Assembly: GCA_028279545.1 (NCBI GenBank)
Contig: JANQNN010000047.1
Location: 54,227 to 118,226 of the forward strand
Source: Nitrosopumilaceae archaeon
GTDB taxonomy: Archaea > Thermoproteota > Nitrososphaeria > Nitrososphaerales > Nitrosopumilaceae
Direction of reading: 5' to 3'
DNA length: 64,000 nucleotides
Below the pieces are notes generated by a model. It saw only the letters and a list, made by a program, of their open reading frames with translations, had not been told where the DNA came from and ran no database searches. This document shows, piece after piece, positions 43,008 through 50,377 of the stretch (position 1 is the stretch's first letter; each line of letters starts with the position of its first letter). A program made the translations under genes and the position numbers.

Positions 43008-44759
43008 TTGGCTCAAAATGAAAACGGTCTTTTGGAATACATTCCAGGATCGCAGGCATTACTAATTGAAAAAAAGCCTAGTCTTCCATTAGAAGGATTT
43101 TGCGAAAACGTTCAGGAAAATATAAGAGAATATGCAGAGAATTCAAAGAATGAAGTAGAGAAGGGAAATAATTTTCTACAATGGGTATTAACTAGAGTTT
43201 TTGAAGCCACTGAAGATGATGCTGCAGATGCCATTGTTGATGGAGCAAATGACCTTGGTATAGATGCTTACCTCCCTGTAGATTTTTCAGATAATACCAT
43301 TCGTCTATTTCAATCAAAATATGGCAAATCTCATTCTCTTGAAGCAATTGCTAAATTTAAAGAGGATTCACGACGTCTTCTTGGAAAAGACATTTCCAAA
43401 ATGAGACCTGAATTGGCTCAACTTGTAACTAAAATTAAAGAAAAAAATTTGAAAATAAAATGTTGTTACATAACTAATCAAAAAGTTGACTATGTTGATG
43501 AGTCTATTGAAATTTTAGATATTGAAACCATAATCCAAAAATTATGGGATAGGATAAAAAAGCCAGCAGCAGGCAAAAAATCTTCTATTAAATTAGAAAA
43601 AATGCTACGATATGATAATACCATTTTAGGAGTCTTGAAACTAAGAGAGCTCACAGAATTTGTAAGCAAAAATAAAGAGTACGTTTTTGAATCAAATATT
43701 AGACAATGGATGCAATTTAAAACGACTGTTAACAAAGGTCTTAGAGATACACTCCAAAATAATCCTGGAAAATTTTTCTTTTATAATAATGGAATTACAA
43801 TAGTAGTAAGTGATTTTGAAGAATTAGGTGATAATATCATTAAACTTTTTGCTCCCCAAATTGTAAATGGTGCCCAAACGTCTAATTCAATAGTTGACCA
43901 TGCAAAACGAACTAAAAACATGAATGGTTCAATGACAGTGACGATAATCAAGGCCGATGATGAACAAGAACAAAATAATATTACTAAATATCGAAATTCC
44001 CAAAATTCTGTAAGAGGTAAGGATCTTGTCTCTTTAATGGACTTTCATAAATCAATTAAATCTCAATTAAAAAATTGCGGATATTTTTATGAAATTCAAG
44101 CAGGATCCTTTGACACAAAAACAAAATCTAAACAATTCGAATACGAGGGGGATTTGACTTTTAATAAATATCTCCCAGATAATCACAAAAAAGTCATTGT
44201 TGCAAAAGATGCTATTCAGGTCCTAGTCGCAGGAATAGAACAAAGACCTACTGAAGCATATAGTTCACCAGCACAATTTCTTCCTAGAGGCAGTAAGTAC
44301 GATGATGTTTTTAATGATAGTCTCAAGGATGATTACAAAATTTTGTTGTATCCATATCTTGTAAAAGAATATGCAAAAAAGATTCTAAAATATGGGAAAA
44401 AAGGAGGGCATAAAACAAAACGATATGCCACATTGTTTTTTGTTGCAGTATACTTTAAAATCATTCATAAAAAAATTTTAGAAACCAAGGGTGATTTTAA
44501 AAAAGATGCAACAAAGTTGGAACCAATATTTCGAAGCTTTAAATTAAATTCAAGAATTCTCAAAGTTACAGATATCATAGTTACAAAATTTCTTGAAGAT
44601 ACAATTGTTGAAGATGAAATTGAATTGGCAAATACAAAACACAATTTCTTTTCACAACATGTTTGGAATGATACAATGTTGAGGGTACTAGATAAGAAAA
44701 TTAAGCTTGAAGAAGAAGAAATAACATCTTTAAAAAAACTTGTAGATAACTTATTTTAA
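43008..44759 (+). CDS. AIPR-family protein (abortive phage resistance-like)
   Basis: The 583-residue protein starts at a TTG. The middle holds AIPR hallmarks: KFFFYNNGITIVVSDF and PQIVNGAQTSNSI, then NNITKYRNSQNSVRGKDL. Ahead of it, residues 80-105 (GIDAYLP, D86; LFQSKYG, Q102-x-K104) look like a Mrr/PD-(D/E)xK-type nuclease core. AIPR proteins are named for abortive infection in lactococci. Nuclease action here is inference. It stands alone on its strand after tRNA-Cys, which suits a mobile defence gene. Confidence 0.8.
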   Translation: MAQNENGLLEYIPGSQALLIEKKPSLPLEGFCENVQENIREYAENSKNEVEKGNNFLQWVLTRVFEATEDDAADAIVDGANDLGIDAYLPVDFSDNTIRLFQSKYGKSHSLEAIAKFKEDSRRLLGKDISKMRPELAQLVTKIKEKNLKIKCCYITNQKVDYVDESIEILDIETIIQKLWDRIKKPAAGKKSSIKLEKMLRYDNTILGVLKLRELTEFVSKNKEYVFESNIRQWMQFKTTVNKGLRDTLQNNPGKFFFYNNGITIVVSDFEELGDNIIKLFAPQIVNGAQTSNSIVDHAKRTKNMNGSMTVTIIKADDEQEQNNITKYRNSQNSVRGKDLVSLMDFHKSIKSQLKNCGYFYEIQAGSFDTKTKSKQFEYEGDLTFNKYLPDNHKKVIVAKDAIQVLVAGIEQRPTEAYSSPAQFLPRGSKYDDVFNDSLKDDYKILLYPYLVKEYAKKILKYGKKGGHKTKRYATLFFVAVYFKIIHKKILETKGDFKKDATKLEPIFRSFKLNSRILKVTDIIVTKFLEDTIVEDEIELANTKHNFFSQHVWNDTMLRVLDKKIKLEEEEITSLKKLVDNLF

Positions 44760-44911
44760 TTTTAAGGGTAGAAGTCCAACCAAGTAAAAATCTTGCAGGA
44801 GGTTTACATTGGCCAGACTGTCTACCTAAATTGTATTAAAGTAAGTGATATTTAACATAATTTTTTAAATCCAAAATGATTTTTATATTGAGTTAAAATA
44901 GAAACTGTAAT

Positions 44912-45067
44912 TTGGGATCTAAATACAAATGTGCACTTTGTGGTGAAGAAATTACAAAATATTTTAATCCTATGAAGGAGTGGAAGATTGAAGGCGTCTT
45001 GTGTGGGGATTGTTATTCAAAAAAAATTAGTGAGTTTTATCCTGGAGATCATACTCGAATAAATTAA
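44912..45067 (+). CDS. Small zinc-binding protein
   Basis: A 51-residue ORF from a TTG. CALCGEEI (residues 7-10) and CGDC (31-34) form a treble-clef-like zinc site around a short Trp/Lys-rich segment. No specific family is recognised. It converges on the gene at 45076. Confidence 0.5.
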   Translation: MGSKYKCALCGEEITKYFNPMKEWKIEGVLCGDCYSKKISEFYPGDHTRIN

Positions 45068-45075
45068 AATTAATT

Positions 45076-45663
45076 CTATTCTTGTTTAGAGTATTTGTTA
45101 GCGTTCAAACAGTTCCAAGCAAGAGCATCATCCTTAACATTTTTTTCATCTAGAAACGCAATGTTTGTTACAGTTTTTTTCTTTTTTAAAAGACGTACCT
45201 GAAAACTATCAAATTTTTTACATTTACAAATCTCGTACAAACATGCATCATTATCATTTTTATCATGATCTTCTGCGGCATGACCACAATTACACAAAGC
45301 ATCTTTTTTTGAGTCCTTTAGAGTTTTTTCAGAATATATTCCCAATCTTAAATACGCTTCACCTTCATGACCTTTTTTGAATCGCTCATAATTTTCTGAT
45401 TTTGGCAAGACTTTAAAAAATGAAATATTGGTTTGGGGGTTTCTAGAATCTGCACCCATAATAAACCAGTAATTGTCCCCTGTTTCAACAAATCGTATTT
45501 TTATTGAGTGATCGTTCCAAAGATTAATTGTGTCATGCCAAAGATTAACTGCAGTTTTTCTTTCTCGATAGAGAGGCACAACATTCATTCTTAAATCAAA
45601 ATACCGATATGCAACTCCAATAAAATCATCAGACCAAGGAGTTGGAAACTGCGACAATATCAA
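45076..45663 (-). CDS. Hypothetical protein with Cys/His-rich segment
   Basis: The 195-residue protein has an N-terminal beta-rich part with conserved-looking Trp residues (FPTPWSD, NLWHDTINLW, NYWFIMGADSRN). Residues about 123-150 hold a metal-binding cluster, CNCGHAAEDHDKND then ACLYEICKCKKF. The CxCGH-x4-H motif occurs in other small proteins of these archaea. Function unknown. Confidence 0.55.
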   Translation of the reverse strand: MILSQFPTPWSDDFIGVAYRYFDLRMNVVPLYRERKTAVNLWHDTINLWNDHSIKIRFVETGDNYWFIMGADSRNPQTNISFFKVLPKSENYERFKKGHEGEAYLRLGIYSEKTLKDSKKDALCNCGHAAEDHDKNDNDACLYEICKCKKFDSFQVRLLKKKKTVTNIAFLDEKNVKDDALAWNCLNANKYSKQE

Positions 45664-45712
45664 AAAACCATGCCTAGAGTATATTTATCTGATCTGAATT
45701 TGTAATAATACC

Positions 45713-45722
45713 CTTATATCTT
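45713..45722 (+). promoter_or_regulatory. TATA box of the second winged-helix gene
   Basis: CTTATATCTT is centred about 26 nt before the ATG at 45743, consistent with leaderless transcription. Confidence 0.45.
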
Positions 45723-45742
45723 GGATATTTTGTATTATTCAT

Positions 45743-46024
45743 ATGGTTTCGTATAGAACTAGCATGCAAATTGTAGGAGATCTATTAACTGCAACTGAGC
45801 AATCAGGCCAAAATGGAATTAAAACAACGAGTCTCCTCTCAAAGGCTAATCTATCACATTCCAGATTATCGAAATTCCTAACAAATCTTACTGGCGCAGG
45901 TTTAATTAACAAAATTGAATATGACGGAAAAAATACATTTGTAATTACCCCAAAGGGAAGACAATACTTGGAGTCCTATGTTAAATTTTCAAATGTTGCC
46001 GAATCTTTCGGACTAGAATTATAA
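45743..46024 (+). CDS. Stand-alone winged-helix regulator (HTH_45-like)
   Basis: The 93-residue protein is a paralogue of 38521-38808. It has QIVGDLLTATEQSGQ, a recognition helix in SKANLSHSRLSKFLTNLTGAG and the wing FVITPKGRQYLES. Paralogues of this small regulator are numerous in ammonia-oxidising archaea, as I recall. The upstream TATA box and ATG fit a leaderless mRNA. Confidence 0.8.
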   Translation: MVSYRTSMQIVGDLLTATEQSGQNGIKTTSLLSKANLSHSRLSKFLTNLTGAGLINKIEYDGKNTFVITPKGRQYLESYVKFSNVAESFGLEL

Positions 46025-46027
46025 AAT

Positions 46028-46240
46028 TTATTTTTTAGATCTTCTTTTTCGACGTTCTTCTTGTTTTCGTTTTCGTTCTTTGTATCCGCTGTAAAAAAAG
46101 ATAATAATTATTCCTGCAATCGATCCATAAAATAGTGGGATTAGGGGTTGTTCCCGAATGGAACCCTCAGTTGGAGATACAAAAGAGATTGGGATACCTA
46201 CAATCATAAAGATTAGAATTATTTTAAGATAAATATCCAC
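46028..46240 (-). CDS. Small membrane protein with basic tail
   Basis: From a GTG at 46240 the protein is 70 residues: helix 1 (residues 4-19), a loop with SPTEGSIREQP, helix 2 (about 32-49) and a tail of 20 residues made mostly of Lys, Arg and Glu. A start at 46285 is possible but would enter the promoter region of the divergent gene at 46303. No family is recognised. Confidence 0.45.
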   Translation of the reverse strand: MDIYLKIILIFMIVGIPISFVSPTEGSIREQPLIPLFYGSIAGIIIIFFYSGYKERKRKQEERRKRRSKK

Positions 46241-46302
46241 GGATAAGGTAGTTGACAAAACAATATATCTTTTTGAAAAAACCAACTAAGTATAGAGACA
46301 CA

Positions 46303-46476
46303 ATGATAAAAATTCTAGAAATTATCGGGTTTATCTTAATTGGCGGGACCGTTTACGCATATTTAGGAATGATTGGCAGTGAATTCCGATGGCCTGTCTT
46401 TTTTGGTTGCGCTGGCGGAGCTCTTGCAATTATTATCTATCGTAAAAAAATTAGACAAAAAGAAGATAAAATTTGA
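46303..46476 (+). CDS. Small two-helix membrane protein
   Basis: From the ATG at 46303 there are 57 residues with helices at about 4-22 and 30-45 and a Lys/Arg-rich end. The longer frame from 46252 adds a leader that looks non-coding. The neighbour at 46028 is divergent and has a similar layout, so they may be related. Confidence 0.45.
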   Translation: MIKILEIIGFILIGGTVYAYLGMIGSEFRWPVFFGCAGGALAIIIYRKKIRQKEDKI

Positions 46477-46585
46477 TTTTAGTCGAGCTCAATTTTATTT
46501 TCACATGTAATTTAGATCAAGTACCTTTCAATCGGCAGATCTATAAAGGACGATAAAAGAAAATAGAAAGGGAAAGGCGAAAGAT

Positions 46586-46669
46586 ATGACCAGAGAGGGA
46601 AAACAATGGTGGAAAGGTTTAGGAAAAGAGCTTGAAGTAGATATTGAATCCCTAGATGATACTAAATAA
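46586..46669 (+). CDS. Possible 27-residue peptide
   Basis: A short ORF (MTREGKQWWKGLGKELEVDI and seven more) preceded by the purine-rich AAAGGCGAAAG. Charged ends and a WW pair look protein-like, but the length leaves chance as an alternative. Confidence 0.3.
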   Translation: MTREGKQWWKGLGKELEVDIESLDDTK

Positions 46670-46854
46670 ATAGAAATTTTTCAATAATGTAAAAAATAAA
46701 GGTTTTTTAAAAAAAATCCAAATAATTTTTAATTCCTAGATGTTTTGTCAATGTTCAAAGCATTATTTTCAATATTAGGATTCATTTAACACTAAATTGG
46801 TTTAATAACAACTTTGGAAACCTGAAAAATTAAATTTAAAAATCAAAATTTTTG

Positions 46855-47775
46855 CTATTTTTTACCAAAAATCGTTCCTGCTTGAATTGATGAATTGGCT
46901 GGAAGGTGTCTTCCAGGTAAAATAATTACCGCAGCACCTACAGCACTGTTGTGGCCAACCATTGCCCCAAAGTGGTCGGTTCCTGTATCTACAAGATCTT
47001 CATCTATCTGAAATTTTACATTCTTTTTGGTTAAAAGTACATTTGCCGTACCCGTGTATCCTCCAAACCACACATTTTCTCCAATAACGCTATCTAAAAT
47101 TACATTATGATGAGCAATTTCGGTTTGTCCTGAATAGTAGCATTTTGCAATTTCACAATTAAATCCAATGGTTGTTTTTCTACCAATCATACAATTTCGA
47201 ACAAGAGAGCCCATTCCAATAAAAGAATTTTTTCCGATAAAGATAGGTCCTTTTATTTTACAAAAATCATCTATCACAGCGTCCTCCTCAATTACACATG
47301 GTCCTTCAAGTACTGTTGATTTTGGGATAGTTGCACTGGGAGATATTTTTGATTCTAAAACATGATTGTTTAAAACCTCTTGAATAACTCTAAGAAAATC
47401 CCAAGGATACTTTATTGTTTCAATAACGAATTCTTGAGTATCTTTAGCTTGATACAAAACAGAATTCAAATTTAACCAAACAGTATCTAGGTTTTCTATT
47501 TCTAAATTCAATTCAGTTTGAGGCGTTTGTGAGTTTTCTAAATCTTCGTTTGAAATACTATTTACTTGAATTGAGGGAAATTTTTCTTTAACAAGTAAAA
47601 AAGTTTCTTTATATTTTTCAGGAATTAGAATTGTGTCAATTTTCTTAACCTTCTCAATCAATTTAATGTTCCATACAATTAGTGGTTGGTCAAATAACTT
47701 CAGCAGTAAACCTGGAGAATCGTGGTTTGATATTGATTGTAAAAAATGAGGGCTCTCTAAGAAAATTAATTTCAA
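46855..47775 (-). CDS. GlmU-like sugar nucleotidyl/acetyltransferase
   Basis: The C-terminal half is a left-handed beta-helix: hexapeptide repeats run from KISPSATIPKSTVLEGP through NSFIGMGSLVRN and TTIGFNCEIAK to GHNSAVGAAVIILPG. The N-terminal half resembles a nucleotidyltransferase (LIFLESPHF, LIVWNIKLIEKV) but lacks the G-x-G-T-R pyrophosphorylase loop and may be inactive. From TTG 47775 the protein is 306 residues; a TTG at 47844 adds a leader. It is divergent from the PIG-L gene, with which it may make amino sugars. Confidence 0.7.
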   Translation of the reverse strand: MKLIFLESPHFLQSISNHDSPGLLLKLFDQPLIVWNIKLIEKVKKIDTILIPEKYKETFLLVKEKFPSIQVNSISNEDLENSQTPQTELNLEIENLDTVWLNLNSVLYQAKDTQEFVIETIKYPWDFLRVIQEVLNNHVLESKISPSATIPKSTVLEGPCVIEEDAVIDDFCKIKGPIFIGKNSFIGMGSLVRNCMIGRKTTIGFNCEIAKCYYSGQTEIAHHNVILDSVIGENVWFGGYTGTANVLLTKKNVKFQIDEDLVDTGTDHFGAMVGHNSAVGAAVIILPGRHLPANSSIQAGTIFGKK

Positions 47776-47934
47776 TAAAAAAAATTGTTGATTTTTAATA
47801 TTTGTCTTTGTTTGTTCGTTTAAAACAATTATTACAAATTTCAAAATTTTGTAACTTTTTTTTATTACACAACAACATGATTTTATTAAACTTTAGATTG
47901 AGTTAATTGGTGATATGGAGGTTACACAAAGAAA

Positions 47935-48960
47935 TTGAACGTATTAGCAATTGGAGCTCATCCTGACGATATTGAAATTGGATGTTTTGCAACTCTAGCA
48001 AAACACAAGTTAGATGGAGATAACATTTTTGGAGTCATTGTGACTAAGGGAGAGATTGGTGGAGATACTGAAATTCGAAGAAAAGAAGCCCAGGAGGCTG
48101 CAGATGTTATCGACATGCAATTAATTTTTGGGCATTTCCCTGATGGGGATGTAAGAGAAAATTCAGAACTCATAACATTTTTGGATAATCTAGTTAAAAA
48201 GCATAAGATTGATGTAATTTACACGCATTCGTTAAATGATAGACATCAAGATCACAGAGCTGTTTGTAGAGCCAGTCTTTCTGTTTCACGCAATGTGCAA
48301 GAAGTGTATTGTTTTGAGGCAGTAAGTTTAATCTCTTCATTTACTCCACAAGTTTTTGTTGATGTAACTGAAACCTTTGGTTACAAAATTTCTGCTTTAA
48401 GAAAGTTTGATTCCCAAGTAGAAAGAACTTTTGTAGAAGGATTGGAAGGTATTGCAAGATATAGAGCAGCACAAACTCGTCTACCAGGAAGATTGTGTGA
48501 AGCTTTTGAAGCATACAAAATTTTAAGGAATGAAAATTCTCCAAAAAGACTTGAATTATTTGATTTACGAAATCAAGTAAAAACCTTTAAGAAAATTATT
48601 TCAGGTATTGAAAGTGATGAGACAAACAATAAATTGTTAAGACCTTTAGATGAAGAGCCAAGTGACTATATAACACCTTTATCTTCAGCAGATTCATTTT
48701 TTGATGAAAACTTCCAAAAGAATCAACCTAAACCCCAAGAAATTTTCAATAAGGAAAATGCATCAAATGAAAAAGAAGTTGCAATTAATGAGCTCAAAAA
48801 AATAAAAGAAGAATTTGTTCATTATAAAAAAGAGATGGAAAAAGTAAGAAAAGAAATTAAAGGATACAGAGCTGCCCTCCTTCTAAAAAAAGAAATTGTA
48901 TTGTATAAGGAAGCATTGGAAAAGGCGCGACAAGCAGAAGTTAAATCTAATGAAAATTAA
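47935..48960 (+). CDS. PIG-L/LmbE-family deacetylase
   Basis: The 341-residue protein starts at a TTG. Its first 230 residues are a zinc-dependent N-acetylglucosamine-type deacetylase: AIGAHPDDIEIG (HPDDxE), FPDGDVREN and SLNDRHQDHRAV with the second His pair. The last 80 residues form a coiled coil (about 270-341). The coiled coil is unusual and may tether the enzyme. Substrate is probably a GlcNAc-containing compound; in this lineage it could be a sugar nucleotide or glycolipid. Confidence 0.85.
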   Translation: MNVLAIGAHPDDIEIGCFATLAKHKLDGDNIFGVIVTKGEIGGDTEIRRKEAQEAADVIDMQLIFGHFPDGDVRENSELITFLDNLVKKHKIDVIYTHSLNDRHQDHRAVCRASLSVSRNVQEVYCFEAVSLISSFTPQVFVDVTETFGYKISALRKFDSQVERTFVEGLEGIARYRAAQTRLPGRLCEAFEAYKILRNENSPKRLELFDLRNQVKTFKKIISGIESDETNNKLLRPLDEEPSDYITPLSSADSFFDENFQKNQPKPQEIFNKENASNEKEVAINELKKIKEEFVHYKKEMEKVRKEIKGYRAALLLKKEIVLYKEALEKARQAEVKSNEN

Positions 48961-48992
48961 ATAAGTTTAATTAAAAATAACCAACAATTAGA

Positions 48993-49811
48993 ATGAAATT
49001 GCAAAATCAGAAACTAAATTTTGATAGTTATAGAATTAAAATATTTTCAATTGGTGCTCAAAATGAGAATCATGGAAAAGCTCTTCCCAAAAGCATAGAT
49101 GATTTTATTGCACGTCATTTAGCTGTTAATCTTTCAGAGGAGATTAATGGTGATTATTTAGGTCATCTTCCTTATTGTGGAGATAGGGAAGGAAAAAAGG
49201 CCAAAGACTGGAATCCTGGAGTAATGGAAAGAAAAACAGTTGTTAAAGGAATAATTTCAGATATAAAAAAGGAAATATCAAAAAGAAGGAAACTTCACTT
49301 ACCTCCCTCAGTATGTATTGTTCTAGTTAGTGGGCATGGGGGGAACAATTACTTGTTAGAAGAGCAGGAAAGAATTTGGAAAGAAACTAAAATTCCATTT
49401 TTGTATATACCTCCTTTTGATAAAGTACGCATAAAGCACAAAAGATTTGGGAGATTGGAAATGACACATGCTGATCATGCCGAACATGCAGTTGCAGAAT
49501 ATTTAGGATTAATAAAAAAGAAAAATCTTCAAAAGATAAATAATTTAGCTAGGAAAAACCCCCTTAAGGCTCTAAAAGAAGATCCAGCAATAATGGGTTT
49601 AGGAGGCTATGTTCTTCCAGAGATTGCAGGTGATAAATACAAATCTTTGCGGGATCGTCATCCTGAACTAGTAAAAATGGCTAGAGATTTCATTAAAAAA
49701 GACAAAAAAATTATTGTTGATAAAAAAGACGGAGAACTATTAATTAAAACTGCAATCAAAAATGCAAAAAAAACCATTAACTCGTTCTTGAAAAAAAATA
49801 ATCTGTTCTAA
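48993..49811 (+). CDS. Creatininase/ArfB-family amidohydrolase
   Basis: The 272-residue protein has the creatininase metal site in variant form: IGAQNENHGKALPKSIDDFIA near residue 20, LVSGHGGNN near 110 and MTHADHAEHA near 153. Archaeal relatives include ArfB, the formamide hydrolase of riboflavin and F420 synthesis, and uncharacterised members; the diverged first motif argues against assigning ArfB directly. It lies 32 nt after the PIG-L gene, in the same operon. Confidence 0.7.
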   Translation: MKLQNQKLNFDSYRIKIFSIGAQNENHGKALPKSIDDFIARHLAVNLSEEINGDYLGHLPYCGDREGKKAKDWNPGVMERKTVVKGIISDIKKEISKRRKLHLPPSVCIVLVSGHGGNNYLLEEQERIWKETKIPFLYIPPFDKVRIKHKRFGRLEMTHADHAEHAVAEYLGLIKKKNLQKINNLARKNPLKALKEDPAIMGLGGYVLPEIAGDKYKSLRDRHPELVKMARDFIKKDKKIIVDKKDGELLIKTAIKNAKKTINSFLKKNNLF

Positions 49812-49845
49812 TTTTTTTAAAGATAATTGAAAAAACAAATTAAAG

Positions 49846-49850
49846 AAAAA
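49846..49850 (-). terminator. Oligo-T terminator of tRNA-Thr
   Basis: On the minus strand TTTTTC follows directly after the tRNA 3' end, fitting archaeal termination. Confidence 0.45.
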
Positions 49851-49923
49851 GCCCCGGGTGGGCTGTGACCCCACGACCTAACGCTTACGAGGCGTTCGCT
49901 CTACCAGGCTGAGCTACCGAGGC
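49851..49923 (-). tRNA. trnT: tRNA-Thr (CGT), atypical T-loop
   Basis: The 73-nt gene folds as acceptor GCCTCGG/CCGGGGC, D-arm GCTC-AGCCTGGTA-GAGC, anticodon stem AACGC/GCGTT with loop CTCGTAA (anticodon CGT) and T-stem GTGGG/CCCAC. The T-loop reads GTCACAG instead of the usual TTCRANY, so positions 54 and 58 are changed. The stems pair fully. CCA is not encoded. A TATA box (49948-49958) sits about 29 nt upstream. Confidence 0.85.
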
Positions 49924-49947
49924 GCTTTTGGCTTATTCTATTAGAGT

Positions 49948-49958
49948 TTATAAAAAGC
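49948..49958 (-). promoter_or_regulatory. TATA box of tRNA-Thr
   Basis: CTTTTTATAAA on the minus strand, about 25-35 nt before the tRNA 5' end. Confidence 0.6.
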
Positions 49959-50110
49959 CTTTTGGGCATCAGAAAAGAACTTTTAGTTTCAAATTATGAT
50001 TTTCAATAGATAATTTTTAGATTATGCGTCTTTTGATCTAGATTTACAAAAACTTTTCAAGAATTAGATTTATGGATTTAATTTGAATTAATAATTATTA
50101 TATGAAGATC

Positions 50111-50120
50111 TTATTTATAT
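50111..50120 (+). promoter_or_regulatory. TATA box of the tyrosinase operon
   Basis: TTATTTATAT is centred about 27 nt before the TTG at 50143, which supports that start and a leaderless transcript for the MelC1-like and tyrosinase genes. Confidence 0.55.
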
Positions 50121-50142
50121 AATAGTATGAGGATAAGAATTA

Positions 50143-50364
50143 TTGACCTTGTACAAGGGTAAAAAAATTATCATTAAAGATAAAGAACAGCCTTTGGTAG
50201 AAATTGATGGAAAACCTATAAGAATTTTTTATAACGAAAATAAAGAATACGAAACAAATTACCTTCCTTATACTACTTACAAATCGATTTTAGATTTATG
50301 CAAATCCGTTATTGATAACGTACCTGGATTTTCCCCAAAAAAAATTCAGGGAGAAACCAAATGA
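50143..50364 (+). CDS. MelC1-like tyrosinase cofactor (caddie) protein
   Basis: The 73-residue protein starts at a TTG and lies 13 nt before the tyrosinase start. Residues 4-60 resemble the core of Streptomyces MelC1, the helper that delivers copper to tyrosinase: a YKGKKI strand, VEIDGKPIRIFYN (compare IDGRPLHVM), an ...EYETNYLPYTTYKSILD strand-helix and LCKSVID. The match is to my memory of the family and needs a profile search. No signal peptide is seen, unlike MelC1. Together with the tyrosinase the two form an operon. Confidence 0.65.
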   Translation: MTLYKGKKIIIKDKEQPLVEIDGKPIRIFYNENKEYETNYLPYTTYKSILDLCKSVIDNVPGFSPKKIQGETK

Positions 50365-50377
50365 GGCGAAAAATCAA

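Noticed and set aside
42390..49923. Region between tRNA-Cys and tRNA-Thr as an integrated element
   Set aside because: I saw no duplicated tRNA 3' end and no integrase; housekeeping-like genes lie within.
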